Shown piece by piece: positions 12,201-25,172 of a DNA stretch of 34,035 nucleotides. The notes under the pieces were generated by a model that was not told the origin of the DNA, made no database searches, and saw only the letters and a program-made list of their open reading frames with translations. A program made the position numbers and the translations under genes. How positions within the stretch are numbered: position 1 is the stretch's first letter; every line of letters starts with the position of its first letter. This stretch comes from Cristatella mucedo (lineage: Eukaryota; Bryozoa; Phylactolaemata; Cristatellidae): positions 1 to 34,035 of the forward strand of contig WPIO01000508.1 in the NCBI GenBank assembly GCA_009760855.2. The letters run 5' to 3'.

Positions 12201-15200
12201 AAGTTTCTACATATTCCGCGATCTGCTGGAAACTGGTGCGAAACGTGTTATTTACGTGCGAAATGCTTTAAACAAGTGCAGCACTCTGCTGCCAGCAAGC
12301 GCACGCTCCGACATGCAGATTTGAAGTTTCTACATATTCCGCGATCTGCTGCGAATCGGTGCGAAACGTGTTATTTACGTGCGAAATGCTTTAAACAAGG
12401 TGCAGCACTCTGCTGCCAGTCAGCGCACGCTCCGACATGCAGATTTGAAGTTTCTACAGATTCCGCGATCTGCTGCGAACTCGTGCGAAACGTGTTATTT
12501 ACGTGCGAAATGCTTTAAACAAGGTGCAGCACTCTGCTGCCAGCAAGCTCACGCTCCGACATGCAGATTTGAAGTTTCTACATATTCCGCGATCTGCTGC
12601 GAACTCGTGCGAAACGTGTTATTTACGTGCGAAATGCTTTAAACAAGGTGCAGCACTCTGCTGCCAGCAAGCACACGCTCCGACATGCAGATTTGAAGTT
12701 TCTACATATTCCGCGATCTGCTGCGAACTGGTGCGAAACGTGTTATTTACGTGCGAAATGCTTTAAACAAGGTGCAGCACTCTGCTGCCAGCCAGCACAC
12801 GCTCCGACATGCAGATTTGAAGTTTCTACATATTCCGCGATCTGCTGCGAACTCGTGCGAAACGTGTTATTTACGTGCGAAATGCTTTAAACAAGGTGCA
12901 GCACTCTGCTGCCAGCAAGCGCACGCTCCGACATGCAGATTTGAAGTTTCTACATATTCCGCGATCTGCTGCGAACTCGTGCAAAACGTGTTATTTACGT
13001 GCGAAATGCTTTAAACAAGGTGCAGCACTCTGCTGCCAGCAAGCTCACGCTCCGACATGCAGATTTGAAGTTTCTACATATTCCGCGATCTGCTGCGAAG
13101 TTAGTGCGAAACGTGTTATTTACGTGCGAAATGCTTTAAACATGGTGCAGCACTCTGCTGCCAGCCAGCACACGCTCCGACATGCAGATTTGAAGTTTCT
13201 ACATATTCCGCGATCTGCCGCGAACTCGTGCGAAACGTGTTATTTACGTGCGAAATGCTTTAAACAAGGTGCAGCACTCTGCTGCCAGCAAGCTCACGCT
13301 CCGACATGCAGATTTGAAGTTTCTACATATTCCGCGATCTGCTGCGAACTGGTGCGAAACGTGTTATTTACGTGCGAAATGCTTTAAACAAGGTGCAGCA
13401 CTCTGCTGCCAGCAAGGGCACGCTCCGACATGCAGATTTGAAGTTTCTACATATTCCGCGATCTGCTGCGAACTGGTGCGAAACGTGTTATTTACGTGCG
13501 AAATGCTTTAAACAAGGTGCAGCACTCTGCTGCCAGCCAGCGCACGCTCCGACATGCAGATTTGAAGTTTCTAGATATTCCGCGATCTGCTGCGAACTCG
13601 TGCGAAACGTGTTATTTACGTGCGAAATGCTTTAAACAAGGTGCAGCACTCTGCTGCCAGCAAGCACACGCTCCGACATGCAGATTTGAAGTTTCTACAT
13701 ATTCCGCGATCTGCTGCAAACTCGTGCGAAACGTGTTATTTACGTGCGAAATGCTTTAAACAAGGTGCAGCACTCTGCTGCCAGCAAGCGCACGCTCCGA
13801 CATGCAGATTTGAAGTTTCTACATATTCCGCGATCTGCTGCGAACTGGTGCGAAACGTGTTATTTACGTGCGAAATGCTTTAAACAAGGTGCAGCACTCT
13901 GCTGCCAGCCAGCACACGCTCCGACATGCAGATTTGAACTTTCTACAGATTCCGCGATCTGCTGCGAACTCGTGCGAAACGTGTTATTTACGTGCGAAAT
14001 GCTTTAAACAAGGTGCAGCACTCTGCTGCCAGCCAGCACACGCTCCGACATGCAGATTTGAACTTTCTACATATTCCGCGATCTGCTGCGAACTCGTGCG
14101 AAACGTGTTATTTACGTGCGAAATGCTTTAAACAAGGTGCAGCACTCTGCTGCCAGCAAGCACACGCTCCGACATGCAGATTTGAAGTTTCTACATATTC
14201 CGCGATCTGCTGCGAACTGGTGCGAAACGTGTTATTTACGTGCGAAATGCTTTAAACAAGGTGCAGCACTCTGCTGCCAGCAAGCACACGCTCCGACATG
14301 CAGATTTGAAGTTTCTACATATTCCGCGATCTGCTGCAAACTGGTGCGAAACGTGTTATTTACGTGCGAAATGCTTTAAACAAGGTGCAGCACTCTGCTG
14401 CCAGCAAGCGCACGCTCCGACATGCAGATTTGAAGTTTCTACATATTCCGCGATCTGCTGCGAACTCGTGCGAAAACGTGTTATTTACGTGCGAAATGCT
14501 TTAAACATGGTGCAGCACTCTGCTGCCAGTTAGCACACGCTCCGACATGCAGATTTGAAGTTTCTACACCTTCCGCGATCTGCTGCGAACTCGTGCGAAA
14601 CGTGTTATTTACGTGCGAAATGCTTTAAACAAGGTGCAGCACTCTGCTGCCAGCCAGCGCACGCTCCGACATGCAGATTTGAAGTTTCTACATATTCCGC
14701 GATCTGCCGCGAACTCGTGCGAAACGTGTTATTTACGTGCGAAATGCTTTAAACAAGGTGCAGCACTCTGCTGCCAGCCAGCACACGCTCCGACATGCAG
14801 ATTTGAAGTTTCTACATATTCCGCGATCTGCTGCGAACTCGTGCGAAACGTGTTATTTACGTGCGAAATGCTTTAAACAAGGTGCAGCACTCTGCTGCCA
14901 GCCAGCACACGCTCCGACATGCAGATTTGAAGTTTCTACATATTCCGCGATCTGCTGCGAACTCGTGCGAAACGTGTTATTTACGTGCGAAATGCTTTAA
15001 ACAAGGTGCAGCACTCTGCTGCCAGCAAGGGCACGCTCCGACATGCAGATTTGAAGTTTCTACATATTCCGCGATCTGCAGCCAAACTCGTGCGAAACGT
15101 GTTATTTACGTGCGAAATGCTTTAAACAAGGTGCAGCACTCTGCTGCCAGCAAGCACACGCTCCGACATGCAGATTTGAAGTTTCTACATATTCCGCGAT

Positions 15201-17201
15201 CTGCTGCGAACTCGTGCGAAACGTGTTATTTACGTGCGAAATGCTTTAAACAAGGTGCAGCACTCTGCTGCCAGCCAGCACACGCTCCGACATGCAGATT
15301 TGAAGTTTCTACATATTCCGCGATCTGCTGCGAACTCGTGCGAAACGTGTTATTTACGTGCGAAATGCTTTAAACAAGGTGCAGCACTCTGCTGCCAGCA
15401 AGCACACGCTCCGACATGCAGATTTGAAGTTTCTACATATTCCGCGATCTGCAGCGAACTCGTGCGAAACGTGTTATTTACGTGCGAAATGCTTTAAACA
15501 AGGTGCAGCACTCTACTGCCAGCAAGCGCACGCTCCGACATGCAGATTTGAAGTTTCTACATATTCCGCGATCTGCTGCGAACTCGTGCGAAACGTGTTA
15601 TTTACGTGCGAAATGCTTTAAACAAGGTGCAGCACTCTGCTGCCAGCCAGCACACGCTCCGACATGCAGATTTGAAGTTTCTACATATTCCGCGATCTGC
15701 TGCGAACTCGTGCGAAACGTGTTATTTACGTGCGAAATGCTTTAAACAAGGTGCAGCACTCTGCTGCCAGCCAGCGCACGCTCCGACATGCAGATTTGAA
15801 GTTTCTAGATAATCCGGGATCTGCTGCGAACTCGTGCGAAACGTGCTATTTACGTGCGAAATGCTTTAAACAAGGTGCAGCACTCTGCTGCCAGCAAGCG
15901 CACGCTCCGACATGCAGATTTGAAGTTTCTACATATTCCGCGATCTGCTGCGAACTCGTGCGAAACGTGTTATTTACGTGCGAAATGCTTTAAACAAGGT
16001 GCAGCACTCTGCTGCCAGCCAGGGCACGCTCCGACATGCAGATTTGAAGTTTCTACATATTCCGCGATCTGCTGCGAACTCGTGCGAAACGTGTTATTTA
16101 CGTGCGAAATGCTTTAAACAAGGTGCAGCACTCTGCTGCCAGCCAGCACACGCTCCGACATGCAGATTTGAAGTTTCTACATATTCCGCGATCTGCTGCG
16201 AACTCGTGCGAAACGTGTTATTTACGTGCGAAATGCTTTAAACAAGGTGCAGCACTCTGCTGCCAGCAAGCACACGCTCCGACATGCAGATTTGAAGTTT
16301 CTACATATTCCGCGATCTGCTGCGAACTCGTGCGAAACGTGTTATTTACGTGCGAAATGCTTTAAACAAGGTGCAGCACTCTGCTGCCAGCAAGCTCACG
16401 CTCCGACATGCAGATTTGAAGTTTCTACATATTCCGCGATCTGCTGCGAACTCGTGCGAAACGTGTTATTTACGTGCGAAATGCTTTAAACAAGGTGCAG
16501 CACTCTGCTGCCAGCAAGCGCACGCTCCGACATGCAGATTTGAAGTTTCTACATATTCCGCGATCTGCTGCGATTTGGTGCGAAACGTGTTATTTACGTG
16601 CGAAATGCTTTAAACAAGGTGCAGCACTCTGCTGCCAGCAAGCAGCACGCTCCGACATGCAGATTTGAAGTTTCTAGATATTCCGCGATCTGCTGCGAAC
16701 TCGTGCGAAACGTGTTATTTACGTGCGAAATGCTTTAAACAAGGTGCAGCACTCTGCTGCCAGCAAGCGCACGCTCCGACATGCAGATTTGAAGTTTCTA
16801 CATATTCCGCGATCTGCTGCAAACTAGTGCGAAACGTGTTATTTACGTGCGAAATGCTTTAAACAAGGTGCAGCACTCTGCTGCCAGCCAGCACACGCTC
16901 CGACATGCAGATTTGAAGTTTCTACAGATTCCGCGATCTGCTGCGAACTCGTGCGAAACGTGTTATTTACGTGCGAAATGCTTTAAACAAGTGCAGCACT
17001 CTGCTGCCAGCCAGGGCACGCTCCGACATGCAGATTTGAAGTTTCTACATATTCCGCGATCTGCTGCGAACTCGTGCGAAACGTGTTATTTACGTGCGAA
17101 ATGCTTTAAACAAGGTGCAGCACTCTGCTGCCAGCAAGCTCACGCTCCGACATGCAGATTTGAAGTTTCTACATATTCCGCGATCTGCTGCGAACTGGTG
17201 C

Positions 17202-17538
17202 GAAACGTGTTATTTACGTGCGAAATGCTTTAAACAAGGTGCAGCACTCTGCTGCAAGCCAGCACACGCTCCGACATGCAGATTTGAACTTTCTACAGAT
17301 TCCGCGATCTGCTGCGAACTCGTGCGAAACGTGTTATTTACGTGCGAAATGCTTTAAACAAGTGCAGCACTCTGCTGCCAGCAAGCGCACGCTCCTACAT
17401 GCAGATTTGAAGTTTCTGCATATTTTGCGATCTGCCGCGAGTTCGTGCGAAACGTGTTATTTACGTGCCAGCCAGGGCACGCTCCGACACGCAGATTTGA
17501 AGTTTCTACATATTCCGCGATCTGCTGCGAATTGGTGC
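17202..17538 (+). repeat. Cassette fragment with an m4/m5 fusion unit of 90 bp
   Basis: Unit 17202-17325 is m2-type (CAAGCCAGC, GAACTTTCTACAG). Unit 17326-17448 is m3-type (lost G, CATATTTTGCG, GAGTTCGTGC). Unit 17449-17538 is only 90 bp: ACGTGC runs straight into CAGCCAGGG, followed by m5 markers (GACACGCAG, GAATTGG). In copy A the order is m3-m4-m5, and m4 markers are absent here. The simplest event is therefore one deletion of about 158 bp from position 20 of m4 to position 54 of m5 at a TGC repeat, leaving a chimaeric unit, rather than a 34-bp deletion inside one unit. Confidence 0.8.
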
Positions 17539-17910
17539 GAAACGTGTTATTTACGTGCGAAATGCTTTAAACAAGGTGCAGCACTCTGCTGCAAGCCAGC
17601 ACACGCTCCGACATGCAGATTTGAAGTTTCTACATATTCCGCGATCTGCTGCGAACTCGTGCGAAACGTGTTATTTACGTGCGAAATGCTTTAAACAAGG
17701 TGCAGCACTCTGCTGCCAGCAAGCGCACGCTCCGACATGCAGATTTGAAGTTTCTACATATTCCGCGATCTGCTGCGAACTCGTGCGAAACGTGTTATTT
17801 ACGTGCGAAATGCTTTAAACAAGGTGCAGCACTCTGCTGCCAGCAAGCACACGCTCCGACATGCAGATTTGAAGTTTCTACATATTCCGCGATCTGCTTT
17901 GAACTCGTGC

Positions 17911-18158
17911 GAATCGTGTTATTTACGTGCGAAATGCTTTAAACGAGGAGCAGCACTCTGCTGCGAGCAAGCGCACGCTCCGACATGCAGATATGAAGTT
18001 TCTACATATTCTGCGATCTGCTGCGAACTCGTGAGAAACATGTTATTTACGTGCAAAATTCTTTAAACAAGGTGCAGCACTCTGCTGCCAGCAAGCGCAC
18101 GCTCCGACATGCAGATTTGAAGTGTCTACATATTCCGCGATCTGCTGCGAACTCGTGC
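17911..18158 (+). repeat. Pair of diverged units
   Basis: Two adjacent units carry scattered substitutions in normally conserved blocks: GCGAATCGTG, AAACGAGGAGCAG, CTGCGAGC, AGATATGAAG, GTGAGAAACATG, GTGCAAAATTC and GAAGTGTCTAC. Both keep the standard 124-bp length. They look like an older unit that escaped local homogenisation. Confidence 0.65.
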
Positions 18159-18778
18159 GAAACGTGTTATTTACGTGCGAAATGCTTTAAACAAGGTGCA
18201 GCACTCTGCTGCCAGCAAGCGCACGCTCCGACATGCAGATTTGAAGTTTCTACATATTCCGCGATCTGCTGCGAACTCGTGCGAAACGTATTATTTACGT
18301 GCGAAATGCTTTAAACATGGTGCAGAACTCTGCTGCCAGCAAGCACACGCTCCGACATGCAGATTTGAAGTTTCTACATATTCCGCGATCTGCTGCGAAC
18401 TCGTGCGAAACGTGTTATTTACGTGCGAAATGCTTTAAACAAGGTGCAGCACTCTGCTGCCAGCCAGCACACGCTCCGACATGCAGATTTGAAGTTTCTA
18501 CATATTCCGCGATCTGCTGGTAACTCGTGCGAAACGTGTTATTTACGTGCGAAATGCTTTAAACAAGGTGCAGCACTCTGCTGCCAGCAAGCGCACGCTC
18601 CGACATGCAGATTTGAAGTTTCTACATATTCCGCGATCTGCTGCGAACTGGTGCGAAACGTGTTATTTACGTGCGAAATGCTTTAAACAAGGTGCAGCAC
18701 TCTGCTGCCAGCCAGCACACGCTCCGACATGCAGATTTGAAGTTTCTACATATTCCGCGATCTCCTGCGAACTCGTGC

Positions 18779-19027
18779 GAAACGTGTTATTTACGTGCGA
18801 AATGCTTTAAAACAAGGTGCAGCACTCTGCTGCCAGCAAGCGCACGCTCCTACATGCAGATTTGAAGTTTCTGCATATTTTGCGATCTGCTGCGAGTTCG
18901 TGCGAAACGTGTTATTTACGTGCGAAATGCTTTAAACAAGGTGCAGCACTCTGCTGCCAGTCAGCTTACGCTTCGACATGCAGATTTGAAGTTTCTACAT
19001 ATTCCGCGATCTGCTGCAAACTGGTGC
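18779..19027 (+). repeat. Two-unit cassette fragment (m3-m4)
   Basis: Unit 18779-18903 has m3 markers (CTCCTACATG, CTGCATATTTTGCG, GAGTTCGTGC) but keeps GG in CAAGGTG and has an extra A in CTTTAAAACAAGG. Unit 18904-19027 has m4 markers (GCTTACGCTTCGAC, TGCAAACTGG). Common-type units flank both sides. Two cassette units sitting alone fit a short conversion tract or the remnant of a larger duplicated block. Confidence 0.8.
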
Positions 19028-22000
19028 GAAACGTGTTATTTACGTGCGAAATGCTTTAAACAAGGTGCAGCACTCTGCTGCGAGCAAGCGCACGCTCCGA
19101 CATGCAGATTTGAAGTTTCTACATATTCCGCGATCTGCTGCGAACTCGTGCGAAACGTGTTATTTACGTGCGAAATGCTTTAAACAAGGTGCAGCACTCT
19201 GCTGCCAGCCAGCACACGCTCCGACATGCAGATTTGAAGTTTCTACATATTCCGCGATCTGCCGCGAACTCGTGCGAAACGTGTTATTTACGTGCGAAAT
19301 GCTTTAAACAAGGTGCAGCACTCTGCTGCCAGCAAGCTCACGCTCCGACATGCAGATTTGAAGTTTCTACATATTCCGCGATCTGCTGCGAACTCGTGCG
19401 AAACGTGTTATTTACGTGCGAAATGCTTTAAACAAGGTGCAGCACTCTGCTGCCAGCAAGCACACGCTCCGACATGCAGATTTGAAGTTTCTACATATTC
19501 CGCGATCTGCTGCGAACTCGTGCGAAACGTGTTATTTACGTGCGAAATGCTTTAAACAAGGTGCAGCACTCTGCTGCCAGCAAGCGCACGCTCCGACATG
19601 CAGATTTGAAGTTTCTACATATTCCGCGATCTGCTGCGAACTCGTGCGAAACGTGTTATTTACGTGCGAAATGCTTTATTCAAGGTGCAGCACTCTGCTG
19701 CCAGCCAGCGCACGCTCCGACATGCAGATTTGAAGTTTCTACATATTCTGCGATCTGCTGCGAACTCGTGCGAAACGTGTTATTTACGTGCGAAATGCTT
19801 TAAACAAGGTGCAGCACTCTGCTGCCAGCCAGCGCACGCTCCGACATGCAGATTTGAGGTGTCTACATATTCCGCGATCTGGTGCGAACTCGTGCGAAAC
19901 GTGTTATTTACGTGCGAAATGCTTTAAACATGGTGCAGCACTCTGCTGCCAGCCAGCACACGCTCCGACATGCAGATTTGAAGTTTCTACATATTCCGCG
20001 ATCTGCTGCGAACTCGTGCGAAACGTGTTATTTACGTGCGAAATGCTTTAAACAAGGTGCAGCACTCTGCTGCCAGCAAGCACACGCTCCGACATGCAGA
20101 TTTGAAGTTTCTACATATTCCGCGATCTGCTGCGAACTCGTGCGAAACGTGTTATTTACGTGCGAAATGCTTTAAACATGGTGCAGCACTCTGCTGCCAG
20201 CCAGCGCACGCTCCGACATGCAGATTTGAAGTTTCTACATATTCCGCGATCTGCTGCAAACTCGTGCGAAACGTGTTATTTACGTGCGAAATGCTTTAAA
20301 CAAGGTGCAGCACTCTGCTGCCAGCCAGCGCACGCTCCGACATGCAGATTTGAAGTTTCTACATATTCCGCGATCTGCTGCGAACTCGTGCGAAACGTGT
20401 TATTTACGTGCGAAATGCTTTAAACAAGGTGCAGCACTCTGCTGCCAGCAAGCACACGCTCCGACATGCAGATTTGAAGTTTCTACATATTCCGCGATCT
20501 GCTGCGAACTCGTGCGAAACGTGTTATTTACGTGCGAAATGCTTTAAACAAGGTGCAGCACTCTGCTGCCAGCAAGCACACGCTCCGACATGCAGATTTG
20601 AAGTTTCTACATATTCCGCGATCTGCTGCGATCTCGTGCGAAACGTGTTATTTACGTGCGAAATGCTTTAAAAACAAGGTGCAGCACTCTGCTGCCAGCC
20701 AGCACACGCTCCGACATGCAGATTTGAACTTACTAGATATTCGGCGATCTGCTGCGAACTCGTGCGAAACGTGTTATTTACGTGCGAAATTCTTTACACA
20801 AGGAGCAGCACTCTGCTGCCAGCAAGCACACGCTCCGACATGCAGATTTGAAGTTTCTACATATTCCGCGATCTGCTGCGAACTCGTGCGAAACGTGTTA
20901 TTTACGTGCGAAATGCTTTAAACAAGGTGCAGCACTCTGCTGCCAGCAAGCACACGCTCCGACATGCAGATTTGAAGTTTCTACATATTCCGCGATCTGC
21001 TGCGAACTCGTGCGAAACGTGTTATTTACGTGCGAAATGCTTTAAACAAGGTGCAGCACTCTGCTGCCAGCAAGCACACGCTCCGACATGCAGATTTGAA
21101 GTTTCTACATATTCCGCGATCTGCTGCAAACTGTTGCGAAACATGTTATTTACGTGCGAAATTCTTTAAACACGGTGCAGCACTCTGCTGCCAGCCAGCA
21201 CACGCTCCGACATGCAGATTTGAAGTTTCTACATATTCCGCGATCTGCTGCGAACTCGTGCGAAACGTGTTATTTACGTGCGAAATGCTTTAAACAAGGT
21301 GCAGCACTTTGCTGCCAGCAAGCTCACGCTCCGACATGCAGATTTGAAGTTTCTACATATTCCGCGATCTGCTGCGAACTCGTGCGAAACGTGTTATTTA
21401 CGTGCGAAATGCTTTAAACAAGGTGCAGCACTCTGCTGCCAGCAAGCACACGCTCCGACATGCAGATTTGAAGTTTCTACATATTCCGCGATCTGCCGCT
21501 AACTCGTGCGAAACGTGTTATTTACGTGCGAAATGCTTTAAACAAGGTGCAGCACTCTGCTGCCAGCAAGCACACGCTCCGACATGCAGATTTGAAGTTT
21601 CTACATATTCCGCGATCTGCTGCGAACTTGTGCGAAACGTGTTATTTACGTGCGAAATGCTTTAAACAAGGTGCAGCACTCTGCTGCCAGCAGGTGCACG
21701 CTCCGACATGCAGATTTGAAGTTTCTACATATTCCGCGATCTGCTGCAAACTCGTGCGAAACGTGTTATTTACGTGCGAAATGCTTTAAACAAGGTGCAG
21801 CACTCTGCTGCTGCCAGCCAGCAAGCGCACGCTCCGAAATGCAGATTTGAAGTTTCTACATATTCCGCGATCTGCTGCAAACTCGTGCGAAACGTGTTAT
21901 TTACGTGCGAAATGCTTTAAACAAGGTGCAGCACTGCTGCTGCCAGCAGCGCACGCTCCGACATGCAGATTTGAAGTTTCTACATATTCCTCGATCTGCT

Positions 22001-22136
22001 GCGAACTCGTGCGAAACGTGTTATTTACGTGCGAAATGCTTTAAACAAGGTGCAGCACTCTGCTGCCAGCAAGCACACGCTCCGACATGCAGATTTGACT
22101 TTTCTACATATTCCGCGATCTGCTGCGAACTCGTGC

Positions 22137-23136
22137 GAAACGTGTTATTTACGTGCGAAATGCTTTAAACAAGGTGCAGCACTCTGCTGCCAGCCAGCGC
22201 ACGCTCCGACATGCAGATTTGAAGTTTCTACATATTCCGCGATCTGCTGCGAATTGGTGCGAAACGTGTTATTTACGTGCGAAATGCTTTAAACAAGGTG
22301 CAGCACTCTGCTGCAAGCCAGCACAGCACACGCTCCGACATGCAGATTTGAACTTTCTACAGATTCCGCGATCTGCTGCGAACTCGTGCGAAACGTGTTA
22401 TTTACGTGCGAAATGCTTTAAACAAGTGCAGCACTCTGCTGCCAGCAAGCGCACGCTCCAACATGCAGATTTGAAGTTTTTCTACATATTTTGCGATCTG
22501 CCGCGAGTTCGTGCGAAACGTGTTATTTACGTGCGAAATGCTTTAAACAAGGTGCAGCACTCTGCTGCAAGCCAGCACACGCTTCGACATGCAGATTTGA
22601 AGTTTCTACATATTCCGCGATCTGCTGCAAACTGGAGCGAAACGTGTTATTTACGTGCGAAATGCTTTAAACAAGGTGCAGCACTCTGCTGCCAGCCAGG
22701 GCACGCTCCGACACGCAGATTTGAAGTTTCTACATATTCCGCGATCTGCTGCGAATTGGTGCGAAACGTGTTATTTACGTGCGAAATGCTTTAAACAAGG
22801 TGCAGCACTCTGCTGCCAGCCAGCACACGCTTCGACATGCAGATTTGAACTTTCTACAGATTCCGCGATCTGCTGCGAACTCGTGCGAAACGTGTTATTT
22901 ACGTGCGAAATGCTTTAAACAAGTGCAGCACTCTGCTGCCAGCAAGCGCACGCTCATCCATGCAGATTTTAAGTTTCTGCATATTTTGCGATCTGCTGCG
23001 AGTTCGTGCGAAACGTGTTATTTACGTGCGAAATGCTTTAAACAAGGTGCAGCACTCTGCTGCCAGTCAGCTTACGCTTCGACATGCAGATTTGAGTTTT
23101 TCTACATATTCGCGCGATGCTGCTGCGAACTCGTGC
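22137..23136 (+). repeat. Shuffled cassette copy B
   Basis: Eight units follow the order m1-like (22137), m2 (22261, with CACAGCACACGC giving +5 bp), m3 (22390, with GTTTTTCTACATATTTTG), m4 (22515), m5 (22639), m6 (22763), then a second m3 (22887, with CTCATCCATGC) and a second m4 (23010, with TTTGAGTTTTTC and TTCGCGCGATGC). In copy A m6 is followed by m7. Here it returns to m3, as expected from unequal exchange between two cassettes out of register. The unit at 23137-23260 is again m2-like on its left but has ACATATTCC instead of ACAGATTCC. Confidence 0.85.
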
Positions 23137-23384
23137 GAAACGTGTTATTTACGTGCGAAATGCTTTAAACAAGGTGCAGCACTCTGCTGCAAGCCAGCAC
23201 ACGCTCCGACATGCAGATTTGAACTTTCTACATATTCCGCGATCTGCTGCGAACTCGTGCGAAACGTGTTATTTACGTGCGAAATGCTTTAAACAAGGTG
23301 CAGCACTCTGCTGCCAGCAAGCTCACGCTCCGACATGCAGATTTGAAGTTTCTACATATTCCGCGATCTGCTGCGAACTCGTGC

Positions 23385-23547
23385 GAAACGTGTTATTTAT
23401 TTGCGAAATGCTTTAAACAAGGTGCAGCACTCTGCTGCCAGCCAGCACACTTTAAACAAGGTGCAGCACTCTGCTGCCAGCAAGCGCACGCTCCGACATG
23501 CAGATTTGAAGTTTCTACATATTCCGCGATCTGCTGCAAACTCGTGC
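23385..23547 (+). repeat. Extended 163-bp unit with a 39-bp partial duplication
   Basis: After CCAGCCAGCACAC the sequence jumps back to TTTAAACAAGG and reads through the hairpin a second time before continuing with CAAGCGCACGCTCC. Unit positions about 28-66 are therefore present twice and the start-to-start spacing is 163 bp. The left part also has TATTTATTTGCG in place of TATTTACGTGCG. The second pass carries a different variable-zone state, so the duplication joins two different parent units and is not a simple copy. Confidence 0.85.
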
Positions 23548-24555
23548 GAAACGTGTTATTTACGTGCGAAATGCTTTAAACAAGGTGCAGCACTCTGCTG
23601 CAAGCCAGCACACGCTCCGACATGCAGATTTGAACTTTCTACAGATTCCGCGAACTGCTGCGAACTCGTGCGAAACGTGTTATTTACGTGCGAAATGCTT
23701 TAAACAAGTGCAGCACTCTGCTGCCAGAGCAGCACTCTGCTGCAAGCCAGCACACGCTCCGACATGCAGATTTGAACTTTCTACAGATTCCGCGATCTGC
23801 TGCGAACTGGTGCGAAACGTGTTATTTACGTGCGAAATGCTTTAAACAAGGTGCAGCACTCTGCTGCAAGCCAGCACACGCTCCGACATGCAGATTTGAA
23901 CTTTCTACAGATTCCGCGATCTGCTGCGAACTCGTGCGAAACGTGTTATTTACGTGCGAAATGCTTTAAACAAGTGCAGCACTCTGCTGCCAGCAAGCGC
24001 ACGCTCATGCATGCAGATTTGAAGTTACTGCATATTTTGCGATCTGCTGCGAGTTCGTGCGAAACGTGTTATTTACGTGCGAAATGCTTTAAACAAGGTG
24101 CAGCACTCTGCTGCCAGCAAGCGCACGCTCCGACATGCAGATTTGAAGTTTCTACATATTCCGCGATCTGCTGCAAACTGGTGCGAAACGTGTTATTTAC
24201 GTGCGAAATGCTTTAAACAAGGTGCAGCACTCTGCTGCCAGCCAGGGCACGCTCCGACATGCAGATTTGAAGTTTCTACATATTCCGCGATCTGCTGCGA
24301 ATTGGTGCGAAACGTGTTATTTACGTGCGAAATGCTTTAAACAAGGTGCAGCACTCTGCTGCCAGCCAGGGCACGCTCCGACACGCAGATTTGAAGTTTC
24401 TACAGATTCCGCGATCTGCTGCAAACTCGTGCGAAACGTGTTATTTACGTGCGAAATGCTTTAAACAAGTGCAGCACACTGCTGCCAGCAAGGGCACGCT
24501 CCTACATGCAGATTTGAAGTTTCTACATATTCCGCAATCTGCCGCGAACTCGTGC
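23548..24555 (+). repeat. Cassette copy C, with duplicated m2 units and a junction unit
   Basis: Units are m2 (23548, with CGCGAACTGCTG), a junction unit (23672-23813, 142 bp), m2 (23814), m3 (23938, with AAGTTACTGCATATTTTGCG), m4-like (24061), m5 (24185), m6-like (24309, with CAGGGCAC, GACACGCAG and ACAGATTCC combined) and m7 (24433, with GCAGCACACTGC, CTCCTACATG and CCGCAATCTGCC). The junction unit starts like m3 (lost G), then repeats the hairpin after CCAGAGCAGC and continues as m2, adding 18 bp net. Marker order from 23814 onward matches copy A. Confidence 0.85.
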
Positions 24556-24803
24556 GAAACGTGTTATTTACGTGCGAAATGCTTTAAACAAGGTGCAGCA
24601 CTCTGCTGCCAGCAAGCTCACGCTCCGACATGCAGATTTGAAGTTTCTACATATTCCGCGATCTGCCGCGAACTCGTGCGAAACGTGTTATTTACGTGCG
24701 AAATGCTTTAAACAAGGTGCAGCACTCTGCTGCCAGCAAGCTCACGCTCCGACATGCAGATTTGAAGTTTCTACATATTCCGCGATCTGCTGCAAACTGG
24801 TGC

Positions 24804-25048
24804 GAAACGTGTTATTTACGTGCGAAATGCTTTAAACAAGGTGCAGCACTCTGCTGCTAGCGAGGACACGCTCGCACATGCAGATTTGAACTTTCTAGAT
24901 ATTCCAGGATCTGCAGCGAACTCGTGCGAAACGTGTTATTTACGTGCGAAATGCTTTAAACAAGGTGCAGCACTCTGCTGCCAGCAGCGCTCACGCGACT
25001 GCAGATTTTTCTTTTCTACATATTCCGCGATCTGCTGCAAACTCGTGC
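24804..25048 (+). repeat. Two highly diverged units
   Basis: Unit 24804-24927 has GCTGCTAGCGAGGACACG, CTCGCACATGC, CTAGATATTCCAGGATC and TGCAGCGAAC. Unit 24928-25048 is 121 bp, with CAGCGCTCACGCGACTGC and GATTTTTCTTTTCTAC. These are among the strongest departures from consensus in the window. They sit just before the second full cassette, where an old segment boundary could lie. The left third of both units, with the paired motif and hairpin, is intact. Confidence 0.75.
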
Positions 25049-25172
25049 GAAACGTGTTATTTACGTGCGAAATGCTTTAAACAAGGTGCAGCACTCTGCT
25101 GCCAGCAAGCTCACGCTCCGACATGCAGATTTGAACTTTCTACAGATTCCGCGATCTGCTGCGAACTCGTGC

